Origin: Arthrobacter_M sp030063245
GTDB taxonomy: Bacteria > Actinomycetota > Actinomycetes > Actinomycetales > Micrococcaceae
Length of the DNA stretch: 64,000 nucleotides
NCBI RefSeq assembly: GCF_051131705.1
Contig: NZ_CP180316.1
Coordinates: 1,736,001-1,800,000 of the forward strand
Reading direction: 5' to 3'
Shown here: positions 8,555-17,332 of the stretch, one piece after another
How positions within the stretch are numbered: the stretch's first letter is position 1
Layout: every line of letters begins with the position of its first letter
Translations under genes and position numbers: made by a program
The notes under the pieces: model-generated
The model's database searches: none
What the model was told of the DNA's origin: nothing
Seen by the model: only the letters and a program-made list of their open reading frames with translations

Positions 8555-8628
8555 GCTCTGAGTGTGTGCACAAAACCTGAAAGTGTGTATACAGCGGCGT
8601 AGCATTTGGGCTATGTCGGTGATGACCG

Positions 8629-9055
8629 GTGACGCCCGAAGATTACCAGCGGCGAGGGGCCCAGCTGGCCCGTGGCCTGAATCTTCTCCTCGACGTCGTC
8701 GTGGCCGAACGGGGAAATCCCGTAACCTTCCGTGAGGTCCAGGAAGCCCTCGCAGTACGGGTCGTCAAACTCTCCCGGGCCTGGTGGTTCTACATGAAGG
8801 ACGGCAACGGCCGGCTCGTGACAGACCCCATACCGCTCTCGGCAATCTGCGGTATTTTCAACGTGGATCCGTCGTATCTTCTCTCCGGCGAGGAGACCGA
8901 TCTGCCGGTGCGCATTGATTCGCAGCTGGAATTGTCCGCGCTCTGCGGGCAGCACAGGTTAAATCATTTGCCGCCCGAACTCCGGGGGACGTTTCCCCAG
9001 AGACCCTTAGGGTCATTTCGGAATACCTGAACAAGGACATCGGACTTCAGCCTAA
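8629..9055 (+). pseudogene. EspR-like helix-turn-helix regulator, frameshifted at C-terminus
   Basis: The N-terminal part resembles actinobacterial EspR-like/XRE regulators: a start helix (QLARGLNLLLDVVV), the segment FREVQEALAV, then LSAICGIFNVDPSYLLSGEE and ELSAL. After ELSAL near 8943 the annotated frame becomes unrelated, while the adjacent frame continues naturally as LRAAQVKSFAARTPGD, VSPETLRVISEYLNKDIG. One deleted base or two inserted bases near 8943 would explain this. The start is GTG 8629. Such proteins bind DNA as dimers and control secretion or cell-surface genes in mycobacteria; the role here is unknown and probably lost. Confidence 0.55.
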
Positions 9056-9072
9056 AGGGGAGCAGGCAGCCG

Positions 9073-9400
9073 CTAACCTCCCAGCAGGTAGTGAAGATGG
9101 GCGGCCAGCAGGTCCTTGACACGTTCCTCGTTTGACGAAGTATCGCGGCGATCGGCCGTGCCGCCGTCCCGGTTCAACATCAGCCCCAATAGCCCCGGCA
9201 CCCTCCAAAACCAGGCGGTGTTGGGCCACGTTGGGCTCGTCGGCCCACAGTGACCGCATCGACAATGTCTGCGCGGGGAGCAGGCGCATGGGCAGCAAGA
9301 TAACGCAGGATCTCGTTGCGCGCACGGTTGCCGAACGTTGCGATTGCGGCTTCGACGTCGGCGGTCCAGGCATCGTCGTCGAGAGCTGCCCGGTATTAGC
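9073..9400 (-). pseudogene. HTH transcriptional regulator remnant with frameshifts
   Basis: Minus-strand frames together read like a small ArsR-type winged helix: TADVEAAIATFGNRARNEIL, RYLAAHAPAPRADIVDAVTV, then in the next frame DEPNVAQHRLVLEGAGAIGA, DVEPGRRHGRSPRYFVKRG, and in a third VKDLLAAHLHYLLGG before a stop at 9073. At least two frameshifts are needed, and an in-frame stop lies just before the start of the first piece, so the N-terminus is also lost. The order of elements (recognition helix, then a glycine/arginine-rich wing) supports one former regulator. Confidence 0.6.
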
Positions 9401-9669
9401 TTTCGCGCGTGGGTGCAGGGTGTTGCCGGCAGTATCTGCGCAGCCCACGTCCGCCGCGACCTGTCCCATCAGACTCTCGCCCTGCTGCCGGAACATCTAC
9501 ACGGGGGGACTTGATTCTGTCGCGACCGTCCCACCCGTGCTGGAGGCGGTTCAGTTTGCTGACCGGACTGTGCACGAGCCGTGCTCACGCCGACCCGGGA
9601 GAACGTGCCCAGGCAGACGTGGGACATGGCGGTCGGGAGAAAAGCCCAACTTTTGCCACTGGAGACACG

Positions 9670-10630
9670 ATGACCAAGAGCACCATGTTTACCAAATCCT
9701 GCCTGTTGGCGGTCTCTGCACTGCTGATCGCTGCCTCTACAGGCTGTACCAACAGCGAGGCGCCGGCGGCAGCGGTCGATGCGTCCGGGACGTCGAAGCC
9801 GGCGCTGGGGGAGGGCGGACATCAGGCGGCGCAGGCAGTAACGCTGGACACGAAGGTGCAGGGCCTGCTTCCGGCCGACGTGTTGTCCAAGGGCAGCATG
9901 CTGCTGGTGACGGACCCGACCTATGCGCCGATCGATTTCACCGACAACACCGGCATGATCATCGGCCTGGATCGGACATGGCTCTGGCTGTGGCCAACAA
10001 GATGGGCATCAAAATTGACATCACGAGGGGTGACTTCAATGGCATCCTGGCCGGGCTCCAGTCCAAACGCTATAACGTCTCCTGGGCCGCCTTCCCCATC
10101 ACTGCTGAACGAACAACCGTGGTGGACATGGTCAGCTTCACGAAGGGCGGAACATCGGTGATGGTCAAGAAGGGCAACGAGGGAAGTTTCCACACAGTCG
10201 TGGATCTGTGCGGTAAGACGGTGACCGCGCAAACCGGGACGACGCCGGCCCTGAATGTCCTGCCGAACTTCGAAAGCAGTGTACCGAGGCCGGTAAGCCG
10301 GCCATCACTGCGCTGTTACTGCCCCAGCAGGACAGCGCAAACCAGTCATTCGCCTCCAACCGAGCCCAGGCGATGCTGGCGGACAACGCGCTCACCGCCT
10401 ACTACTCGCAGGTCCAGCCGGAGTCATTCGCCCAGATCGATTCGATCCTGGTCGAGCCGTCCCTGGCCGGTGTCGCTATGGCGAAGGGCGACGGCGAGCT
10501 GGCCAAGGCGTTCCAGGCCGCCGTCCAGTCCTTGATTGATGATGGCACGTACGGTAAGATCATGGCCGCATGGAACCTGACGCCGTCAGCTGTGAAGACG
10601 GCGGAGATCAATCCCACCGTGGAGGGTTAG
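9670..10630 (+). pseudogene. Polar amino-acid ABC transporter substrate-binding lipoprotein, frameshifted
   Basis: The start ATG 9670 is followed by a lipoprotein signal ending in AASTGC, so the mature protein was to be lipid-anchored outside the membrane. The family 3 solute-binding pattern follows: GSMLLVTDPTYAPIDF, then after a frameshift near 9970 ALAVANKMGIKIDI and GILAGLQSKRYNVSWAAFPI, and after another near 10280 TEAGKPAITALLLPQQDSAN, ending PTVEG. Two frame changes break an otherwise full-length gene. It overlaps the start of its permease gene. Binding proteins of this type capture polar amino acids. Confidence 0.85.
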
Positions 10631-11331
10631 ATGAACGACCGCCAATTGCTCAGCGAACCGGACATCGGCCACGCCTATCTGGCGCTGACCACCAAGCCGG
10701 TGCTGCGCCGCCGTCGGCCCGGCCAGATCGTCGCCGTCGTCGTCGTGCTGTTTGCCATCGTCTACGGTGTGTGGACCCTGATAACCAACCCCGGATTCGG
10801 TTGGACCACGGTGGGAAAGTACTTCCTGGATACCCGGATCCTGGGCGGTCTGCTGATAACGCTGGAACTGACCGTTATCGCCATGGCTATCGGCTTCGTC
10901 GTCGGACTGGTGGTAGCGGTCATGAGGATGTCGGATAACTGGCTGCTGCAGGGGGTCTCCGGGGCCTTCATCTGGTTCTTCCGGGGAACGCCGCCGCTGG
11001 TCCAGCTGCTGTTTTGGGGCTTTTCCGCCGTCCTGTTTCCTAAAATCGGACTCGGAATCCCCTGGGGCCCCACCTTCGTGGAGTGGTGCGGGCCGGGCTG
11101 CTCAGCGTCCCGGCGGCCCAGTCGGAGGCCTCACGTTCGATGAGCTTCAGCCAGCTGCACACCCTGCGTTTCGTCGTCATTCCCCAGGCCATGAAGGTGA
11201 TCATCCCTCCGGTGGGCAACGAGGTTATTGGGATGCTGAAAACCACCTCGCTGGTCATTGTGATCGGGGTTGGGGACCTGCTGTACAACACGCAGCAGAG
11301 AGCACGCTGCCCGCCTGAGCGCCGAGGTCCG
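10631..11331 (+). pseudogene. Polar amino-acid ABC transporter permease, internally deleted
   Basis: The first 512 bp encode the N-terminal part of a HisM/GlnP-type permease, with a membrane segment (IVAVVVVLFAIVYGVW) and FIWFFRGTPPLVQLLFWGF, the usual FRGTPLLVQ motif. After PTFVEW a stretch of roughly 40 codons is missing, and the sequence resumes in another frame as VRAGLLSVPAAQSEASRSMS, RFVVIPQAMKVIIPP (the EAA loop region) and VGNEVIGMLKTTSLV. No ATPase gene follows. The transporter therefore cannot work. Start ATG 10631 abuts the binding-protein stop. Confidence 0.85.
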
Positions 11332-11348
11332 TAATCTGCGTGGTGGGT

Positions 11349-11570
11349 TCAGGAGAAGTCAATGGGCGTTTCCACATGGAGTGGTCCGTGGGAGGGTTCG
11401 TGCCGGATGGAGCTGAAGATGGCGGCGAGGAAGCCGCCGATGATGCCGAAGACGCCCGGCGCCAGGATCGCGACCACGAGCACGTTCAGTCCATGACCGG
11501 AGGCGATCGCCAGGCCGACGGCCACGGCCGTCACGATGGCGGCGACCATCCAGTAGAGCCACCAAATCAT
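11349..11570 (-). CDS. Small membrane protein
   Basis: A 73-residue protein from ATG 11570. Two hydrophobic helices are visible (MIWWLYWMVAAIVTAVAVGL and VLVVAILAPGVFGIIGGFLA), then a short hydrophilic tail. The start overlaps the stop of the upstream 128-residue gene by ATGA, a sign of translational coupling. No family recognised. Confidence 0.55.
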   Translation of the reverse strand: MIWWLYWMVAAIVTAVAVGLAIASGHGLNVLVVAILAPGVFGIIGGFLAAIFSSIRHEPSHGPLHVETPIDFS

Positions 11571-11953
11571 CTTGATCCTTCGCGCCCGCCCGACGTTTCG
11601 GTTTTCCAATCCCGTCGGACCCGTTTCACCTCGTCGGTGTGCGACTCGGACGACCGCCTGAACGACTCGATCGCCGCATCCGCGTCGGCGGGGGCCATGA
11701 ACTCCCCGAGGAGTCCTCGGACACGGACGAGCATCGCGCACACCCCGGGCCCGTCGTCGATGTTCTCCCCATACTCCTCGAAGAGGGAGTCGATGAACGC
11801 TTTGACATCATCCATCGTCTGAGGGACTTCGCCCTCCAGCCCCAGCTCCCACGTCAACCGGGCTCGCTCTACGGCGTCCGCATCAGCCGGGAGCAGGTGG
11901 GTCCGCATCGCCGTTGCCAACGAGTCGACCGTGAGGTTGTTTACCAGCACCAT
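11567..11953 (-). CDS. Conserved-looking hypothetical soluble protein
   Basis: A 128-residue, acidic protein from ATG 11953 with predicted helices (SLATAMRTHLLPADADAVER, MDDVKAFIDSLFEEYGENID) and no membrane segment or known motif. It overlaps the small membrane-protein gene by four bases, so the two probably form a unit. I do not recognise its family. Confidence 0.5.
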   Translation of the reverse strand: MVLVNNLTVDSLATAMRTHLLPADADAVERARLTWELGLEGEVPQTMDDVKAFIDSLFEEYGENIDDGPGVCAMLVRVRGLLGEFMAPADADAAIESFRRSSESHTDEVKRVRRDWKTETSGGREGSR

Positions 11954-12022
11954 GGTCCTAATCTACCTTGCTGTGTAACCACTCAGATCCTGTTCGAAAC
12001 GGGGGACATAGGCTATCTGCTG

Positions 12023-12442
12023 GTGGCTGGCAGCCGCACCTACGGCTTTACCCAGGCCCGGGACTCACTGAAGGCAATCCTGGATTCCAGCGAGCGGGGA
12101 GGGCTGTCCACGATCCGCCGCCCCGACCGGGCCCCGGCCGCCGTCGTCAATGGCGAGAGCCTGCGCCGGTATCTGGAATTAACCGTGGTGGCGAACGTTC
12201 AGGTCGTGAATGAGGACGGCGCCTGGGCCGTCTTCATGCCGGGGCAGCCACTTGCCGCCGAGGCCACGCAGCTGGGGGAGGCCCTGGCGGGCTTTGTAGA
12301 CGCATAACGCGACTATGCGGAGGATTGGGAAGACCACCTGAATGCCGCACCCAACCATCGGGACAACTGGGCGCTGGTCCAGCTCATCGACCTGTCAACC
12401 GATGAGCAGCTGGCTGCCTGGCTCACCGGCTCCGTGGCGTGA
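12023..12442 (+). pseudogene. Type II antitoxin (Phd-like), interrupted by an in-frame TAA
   Basis: From GTG 12023 the frame reads TYGFTQARDSLKAILDSSE, then STIRRPDRAPAAVVNGESLR, the N-terminal DNA-binding pattern of prevent-host-death type antitoxins. A second half follows with GAWAVFMPGQPLAAEATQLG. A TAA at 12305-12307 stops the frame after GFVDA, but the same frame continues sensibly as RDYAEDWEDHLNAAPNHRDN, WALVQLIDLSTDEQLAAWLT, ending at a TGA overlapping the toxin start (GTGA). A single base change could have created the stop. Antitoxins of this group neutralise the neighbouring toxin and repress the pair. Confidence 0.7.
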
Positions 12443-12878
12443 GCGTCCGGCGCCTGGGTGGACGGGACGACCACGAGAAGTTTTGCCTGACCGAGCACTG
12501 GGAGTTGGTGGTCAATGCCCGTGGGAAGCCCGTGAGGCACCACGCAACCTGCCGGCTGGCCCTGCCCGACGGGAGGATCCTGCAGACGCGGATTTCTCGG
12601 CCGGTGGACCGCATCACGTACTCGCCGTCGATCTGGACATTCTCCAGGACCAACTCGTGGTCGGTGATGATGAGTTCTCGGCCTGTGTCGAGGACGGCAT
12701 GCTGCCGGCGCGCGGGGCGGCGCCCGTGCCCGCAGCGGCGCTTCACCTGGCATTGGTCTGGCAGCTCACCCACACCGTCGGGATGGATGAAGGAGTGGTT
12801 GCCCGGATGATGAAGGAGCAGGCTGTGCAGGCCATCAATGACTACTGGATGTCCCAAGACGGCGGACCTGTCGATTGA
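12439..12878 (+). pseudogene. Cytotoxin of a type II toxin-antitoxin pair, frameshifted
   Basis: GTG 12439 overlaps the antitoxin stop. The first part, GGRDDHEKFCLTEHWELVVN and ARGKPVRHHATCRLALPDGR, matches what I know of actinobacterial cytotoxic partners of Phd-like antitoxins. Near 12635 the frame must shift by one base to continue as DILQDQLVVGDDEFSACVED, GMLPARGA and a C-terminal helical part ending at 12878. With a broken toxin and a broken antitoxin the pair is probably harmless. RNA cleavage or ribosome interaction is assumed only from family knowledge. Confidence 0.65.
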
Positions 12879-13060
12879 GGGGCCGGCCTGGTGGGCAGCC
12901 CGGACAAATCGTTCGCGCCGCGTTCACAGCCGCACGTGCCGGTCGGGCTTGCATCCATGGCACTTCGGCGGGCGACGTCGAGGATGGTGCCGATGCGGGG
13001 CTCTGAGAGAGTGTCCGTTCACCGTTGAGATCCTGGACGAAGTCCACGGGGTGTGCGTGG

Positions 13061-13789
13061 GAGGTTAGAGCGAACCAGATCTCCCGGGTCTGACAAAGGC
13101 CGGCAGGCGAGCAGCCAGTACTCGTTTTCGGAATCTTTCGCCCCGTTGATGCGCGCACGGGCCCAAGCATAGCGGCGGTCGCCCTTGGCGCCGTTTCCCG
13201 TGGAGCGGATCCGCCAGGAGCGCCGGGAGAGTGAAGCGATGAGCCGGTCGGCGCGGTATTCCTTGCCGATAGGCTCCATTTTGGCTATGACGCGCTGGTT
13301 TACGGGTACGTTCAGCGCGTCGTAGACGCTGCGTTTTTCCAGGGCCTTGCGCAGTCCTGAGTGCTGGCCGTAGACGGCGTCTCCGGTCACCCACCTGGCC
13401 GGCATGCCGCCATCGAGGGCGCGGGTGATCATGCCTTTGGCCGGCTCCGGTTTCGTGGCGAATTCCCGCTCCGCGGGGATGCCCGCGCCCGCGCACCGGT
13501 CTGCATCCTCGTTCCATGCCTTGGGCAGGTAGAGTGCGCGGTCCAGGAACGTCCGCCCGGCCGCGGTCGCATACGCCAGGAACACACCGATCTGGCAGTT
13601 TTAGACCCGGTCTGCGGTGCCCGAGTACTGGCGGGCGACCCCGCCCGGACGCTTGCCCTTTTTCAGGAAGCCGGTCTCGGCAAGGATCAGCATGCCCTCG
13701 ATGGAAGCGAGGTGCTGGACAACGTAGGAGCATAGGTCATGGCGCAGCGCGTCGGGGTCCCAGTCCGTGGTCGAGAACAGGCGCTGCAT
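13061..13789 (-). pseudogene. IS701-family transposase remnant
   Basis: The minus strand encodes MQRLFSTTDWDPDALRHDLC and LAETGFLKKGKRPGGVARQY SGTA, then after an in-frame TAA (near 13600) NCQIGVFLAYATAAGRTFLD and RALYLPKAWNEDADRC, MPARWVTGDAVYGQHSGLRK. These are IS701 (DDE_5) landmarks. The first catalytic aspartate of the usual DETGF motif is replaced by alanine (AETGF), the N-terminal region is missing and the 3' end runs into unrelated sequence. The copy is dead. No terminal repeats were found around it. Confidence 0.8.
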
Positions 13790-13809
13790 CCTCTCCGGAG
13801 GCGGAGACG

Positions 13810-14697
13810 CTACTGCCCTTCACTGGACTTCGGCGCAGCGCCAAGGGCCTGGACACGGCGGGCCAGTTCCATTGCATTGTAGGGCGCATGGACCTTCACG
13901 TCATTGTCAAAGTAGACATACACGTCCCGTCCTTGGCCATCGGGGCAGCCCGCACCGGAGAGCCAGGCATGGACCCGGTGCGCCCACTGCTCCAGTTGTT
14001 CATCGCTGTATCCGCTGACGTAGAGCTCTTCCCCGCCGTGCAGCCGGACGTGGACAAAGTCGCTGGTCACCCGGGAGAGGAAGGGCCACCGGCCGGCGGT
14101 GTCGGCCAGCACCAGTGCGACGTTGTGCCGGCGCAGCAGTTCTTAGCACTCCTCGGTGGCGAAGCTGGGATGCCTGACCTCCAGTGCGTGGCGCAGCGGC
14201 CGGTCTGCATCGGTTTCCGTCCAGTTGCGGTCCTTGAGCCGCTCGTCATGCCCGGCGGCCAGGACGGCGGCCGCTGCCGTGCCGTGCGGAAGGCGGCCCA
14301 GGAATGACCCCAGGACTTCGGCATCGAAGGTTATCCGCTCCGGCAGCTGCCAGAGCACCGGGCCCAGCTTGGGGCCAAGGGCCAGCATCCCGGAGGCGAA
14401 AAAGTTGGCAAGAGCGGTGTCGACGTTGCGCAGCCTGAGCATGTGCGTGATGAACCGTCCGCCCTTGATGGCGAACTCGAAGTTGGTTGGCGTCTCGAGG
14501 CCCCACTGGAGGTAGCTCGACGGGCGCTGCAGCGAGTAGAAGGAACCGTTAAGCTCAGTGGAATTCAGTGCCGCGGCGGCGTATTCAAGTTCCCTGCGCT
14601 GTGCCAGGCCGGGCGGGTAGAAGCTGCCCCGCCAGCTGGCATAGCGCCAGCCGGAGATGCCGATCCTGGCCACTGGCATCCATGTCGTTGTCGTCAT
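13810..14697 (-). pseudogene. DUF72 protein gene with one nonsense codon
   Basis: From ATG 14697 the frame gives a typical DUF72 start (IGISGWRYASWRGSFYPPGL), then ELNGSFYSLQRPSSYLQWGL and FAIKGGRFITHMLRLRNVDT. A TAA near 14143 follows FATEEC. Translation beyond it, in the same frame, gives ELLRRHNVALVLADTAGRWP, SDFVHVRLHGGEELYVSGYS and YVYFDNDVKVHAPYNAMELA, a complete DUF72 C-terminus. Reading the TAA as an original Tyr codon (FATEECYELL) would restore the gene. DUF72 proteins have a TIM-barrel fold of unknown activity. Either a pseudogene or a sequence error at one base. Confidence 0.8.
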
Positions 14698-14848
14698 CTT
14701 CTGAACGATAACGCAAGGCCGGCCTGCGGCTGAGGTGGCACTTCGCGCCCAAGATTTGCCCAGCATCAGGATGAGGGAGTTGCACGATGGAATCCGAAAA
14801 CCCTACCCATGACATGCCCAAGCGCCCCCTCGCGTCGATCCGTAGTGG

Positions 14849-15290
14849 ATGGAACGCTGGTGGAAAGGGCGGTCTGTGGCCGCTCATTGCAGCTGCGCGC
14901 CGCGAAAGCAGGCCCATGCCGGGGCTGCCGAGCTTCCCCTTGGCGGCTATCTGGGGTTGATGGGGGCTTATGGCACTCTAACCGCGGGACTCGGTGCGGC
15001 TGTCTGGCGGTTGGGTCGCCCGCTGCCGGATTCATCGTGGGGCGATATTGCCCTGGTGGCTGTGGCCACACACAAGCCATCCCGGCTGATCACAAAGGAT
15101 CCCGTCACCAGCCCGCTCCGCGCGCCCTTCACCCGCCTCAAAGGAACCAGCGGCGAGGCGGAGCTGGCGGAAGAGGTGCGGGGCCGCGGTCCGCGCAAGG
15201 CGATCGGTGAACTGATCACCTGCCCGTTCTGCCTGGGTCTGTGGACGGCGACCGGTTCGCCTTCGGACTGGTCCTGGCCCCACGGCCAAC
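14849..15290 (+). pseudogene. DUF1360 membrane protein, 3' truncated
   Basis: The frame contains LMGAYGTLTAGLGAAVWRLG, DIALVAVATHKPSRLITKDP and GELITCPFCLGLWTATG, which are DUF1360 landmarks (the THK.SRL.TKD and CPFC.GLW motifs). After WTATG near 15250 the correct continuation FAFGLVLAPRPTR is in another frame and then runs into the 3' end of the Nudix gene, so the last membrane helix is lost. The true start is uncertain. Function of the family is unknown. Confidence 0.65.
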
Positions 15291-15306
15291 ACGGCGGTGC
15301 GGCTCT

Positions 15307-15780
15307 TCAGCCCCCGGAAGCCTGGACGCGCTGGACCAGTGAGTCGAGGACGGGCAGCTGGCCGCGGACCAGCTTGGTGCGGGCTTCGGGCTCGGTGAAC
15401 CAGCCGGCGCCGTCGACCTCGGGAAAGTGCCTGACCCGCCCGGAGCCCTTGGGCCACTCCAGTGGGAAGGTGTTACTGATAATCCGTTCGGGCCGGAAGT
15501 CCGCTTCGGCGGCGAAAAACGTGATGACTTTGCCGGAGGATTGCCGGAAACTGCCCAGGGACCGGTAGTCGGCGGCTGGCGGCGGGACACCCATTTCCTC
15601 CTCGAACTCGCGCCGGGCGGCGGCCAGCGGATTCTCGTCTTCCAGATACTCACCTTTGGGAATGGACCAGGCTGCGGCGTCCTTGCGGGCCCAAAAGGGT
15701 CCACCCATGTGCGCAATCCACACCTGCAGCCCGGCGTCGCTCTGCCGGTACAGCAGAATGCCGGCACTGCGGATCTTCAC
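15307..15780 (-). CDS. Nudix hydrolase
   Basis: A 157-residue intact protein from ATG 15780. The Nudix box is clear: a glycine at residue 43, ARREFEEEMGV around 55-65, matching GX5EX7REUXEEXGU. It hydrolyses a nucleoside diphosphate linked to some other group, with the Mg2+ held by the glutamates of the box; the substrate cannot be told. The segment AAWSIPKGEYLEDENPLAAA is typical of the group related to DR1025/diadenosine polyphosphate hydrolases. Its 3' end meets the truncated DUF1360 gene tail to tail. Confidence 0.93.
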   Translation of the reverse strand: MKIRSAGILLYRQSDAGLQVWIAHMGGPFWARKDAAAWSIPKGEYLEDENPLAAARREFEEEMGVPPPAADYRSLGSFRQSSGKVITFFAAEADFRPERIISNTFPLEWPKGSGRVRHFPEVDGAGWFTEPEARTKLVRGQLPVLDSLVQRVQASGG

Positions 15781-15860
15781 CTGCCCTCCATTTCCCTAGG
15801 TTATCCGCAGCGTCCAGCTTCAGGGACCATAGGGAGAAGTTTTCGCATCGGTCCAGCCGC

Positions 15861-16580
15861 TTACACGAGCGGCCACGGGTAACGCATACCGGTGCGGTCG
15901 ACCGGCAGTACCCGCTCGCGCAGCAAGCGCTGCACCCGGCGCTGCAGGGCGGCGACCTCCGCGCTGTCGAGGAGTTCGGCGACGTCGGGAGGCACGGTGT
16001 CGGCGAGCGGGGAGATGTTCTCAAGCAGGGCACCGGGGATGGGAACGCCTGCGAAGTCCCAGATCACGGTGCGCAGTTTGTTCCCTGCCGAGAAGCACAG
16101 CCCATGATCGATGCCCCACACCCGCCCGTCGTGGCCGCGCAGCACGTGCCCGCTCTTGCGGTCAGCGTTGTTGGCGATGCAATCGAACAGGGCGATCTGC
16201 GACAAGGCGCGATGGGTCTCGGGTGCGTCCACGTACAGTGTGAAGTAGTGCTCACGCACGTCGCCCTCGATGAACCGCTGCACCGACCCGATCCCCAAGG
16301 GGGAGTCCTCGCGGATCATGGTTGCCGGCACGATGCCCCACTTCAGGTACTCACTGAGCAGGTACGCCGCGCGTTCCCGCCGGTACAGCCCAGGCTCAAA
16401 ATCGGACAGCGGCCGTTCCCCGGCCTCCGGCTTGTAGACCGCCCAGGCCGAGTCGTCGCCGCAGGAGACTTGGACAAGGAATGTTGCGTTGCTGCTGCGC
16501 AGGATGCGTCCGAGCAGCTCGACGCGGCCCTCGGCGAGCAGGGTCAGCTCCCGGTCGGGAAACGGTTTGTCCCCTTTCAC
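15861..16580 (-). CDS. SCO1664 family protein (PI3/PI4-kinase-like fold)
   Basis: A 239-residue protein starting at GTG 16580, whose GTGA overlaps the stop of the upstream phosphomutase gene; this overlap decides the start. Recognisable features are FLVQVSCGDDSAWAVYKPEA (nucleotide-loop-like strand with the YKP motif), ERAAYLLSEYLKWGIVPATM, and LFDCIANNADRKSGHVLRG followed by WGIDHGLCF, which resemble the D..N.DR..GN and IDHG motifs of phosphoinositide-kinase-like proteins. In many actinobacteria this gene sits with a MSMEG_4193-type phosphomutase, DUF3090 and mshC. Here only the phosphomutase is adjacent. Activity unproven. Confidence 0.88.
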   Translation of the reverse strand: MKGDKPFPDRELTLLAEGRVELLGRILRSSNATFLVQVSCGDDSAWAVYKPEAGERPLSDFEPGLYRRERAAYLLSEYLKWGIVPATMIREDSPLGIGSVQRFIEGDVREHYFTLYVDAPETHRALSQIALFDCIANNADRKSGHVLRGHDGRVWGIDHGLCFSAGNKLRTVIWDFAGVPIPGALLENISPLADTVPPDVAELLDSAEVAALQRRVQRLLRERVLPVDRTGMRYPWPLV

Positions 16581-17236
16581 GGCGCCCTCAGCCCACTCAA
16601 GGGTTCCAAGGTCGAGTTCACCATGAGTACGGCCGGCGCCTGACCCATCACGTACGAGATCACCGAAACCGAGCCCGGGCTGACCACGATGCGCTGGAAG
16701 AGGTCCAGATGCGAACCCAGGGCGTGGGCGAGGGCGGCTTTGATTGGGTCGGCGTGGGAGAAGCCGACGACGACGCCGCCGCCATGGGCGGCGCACAGCG
16801 CCTCGAGCGTTTCCACCATTCTCGATTGCATCTGCGAAAAGCTCTCCCCGTTCGGGAAGCGGAAGGCCGACGGTGTGCGCTGTACGGTCTGCCACTGCGG
16901 CAAGCCCGCCAGCTCGGCGAGTGGGGCGCCGGTCCACTCGCCGAAGTCACACTCGATCAGGCCGGCGTTCTCGTTCACCTCAAGTCCGGTGCGGGCGGCG
17001 GTGGGCTCTGCGGTCTCCCGGGTGCGCTCCAGCGGTGAGGAGTAGATGCCATCCACCGGAAGACCTGCGAGCCGTTCCGCGACCCGTTCAGCCTGGACCC
17101 GGCCCTGGTCGGACAGGTGCAGTCCGGGGGCGCGACCGGGCAGCACCGTGCCCGTGGTGGGCGTCTCCCCGTGCCGCACCAGAAGGAGCAGGGTGCTCGG
17201 CGGTGTTGATGGTGCCGACGGCGTTGCTACAGTCAT
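16577..17236 (-). CDS. MSMEG_4193-type histidine phosphatase/phosphomutase
   Basis: A 219-residue protein of the histidine phosphatase superfamily. LLLVRHGETPTTG carries the RHG catalytic histidine; GIYSSPLERTRETAEP carries the second conserved arginine region; CDFGEWTG and VVGFSHADPIKAAL carry the later glutamate and histidine. The start is ATG 17236 (an ATG two codons upstream is possible). Translation is coupled to the SCO1664 gene by a GTGA overlap. The substrate is unknown; the family is annotated as putative phosphomutase. Confidence 0.9.
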   Translation of the reverse strand: MTVATPSAPSTPPSTLLLLVRHGETPTTGTVLPGRAPGLHLSDQGRVQAERVAERLAGLPVDGIYSSPLERTRETAEPTAARTGLEVNENAGLIECDFGEWTGAPLAELAGLPQWQTVQRTPSAFRFPNGESFSQMQSRMVETLEALCAAHGGGVVVGFSHADPIKAALAHALGSHLDLFQRIVVSPGSVSVISYVMGQAPAVLMVNSTLEPLSGLRAP

Positions 17237-17332
17237 CAACATCCAGCGTATGTGGTTCCATGGACTCACGCGCCGGAATAGTGAGAAGTCTGATACTCGA
17301 TTCATTGCACGTTCGAGGACTAACGTTGAGGC

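Larger units (their letters stand above)
8110..8628. other. Gene-free region with a hairpin and a tRNA-end-like sequence
   Basis: No convincing coding sequence is seen on either strand here. The region contains a terminator-like hairpin (8396-8416) and, near its end, a short sequence resembling the 3' end of a tRNA gene (8536-8554). Codon-like structure is absent and the sequence looks like a junction between two blocks of different history. Confidence 0.5.

Noticed and set aside
8440..8560. A complete tRNA gene ending at 8558
   Set aside because: The T stem does not pair next to the TTCGAGT loop and no anticodon arm or matching 5' acceptor strand can be folded upstream.
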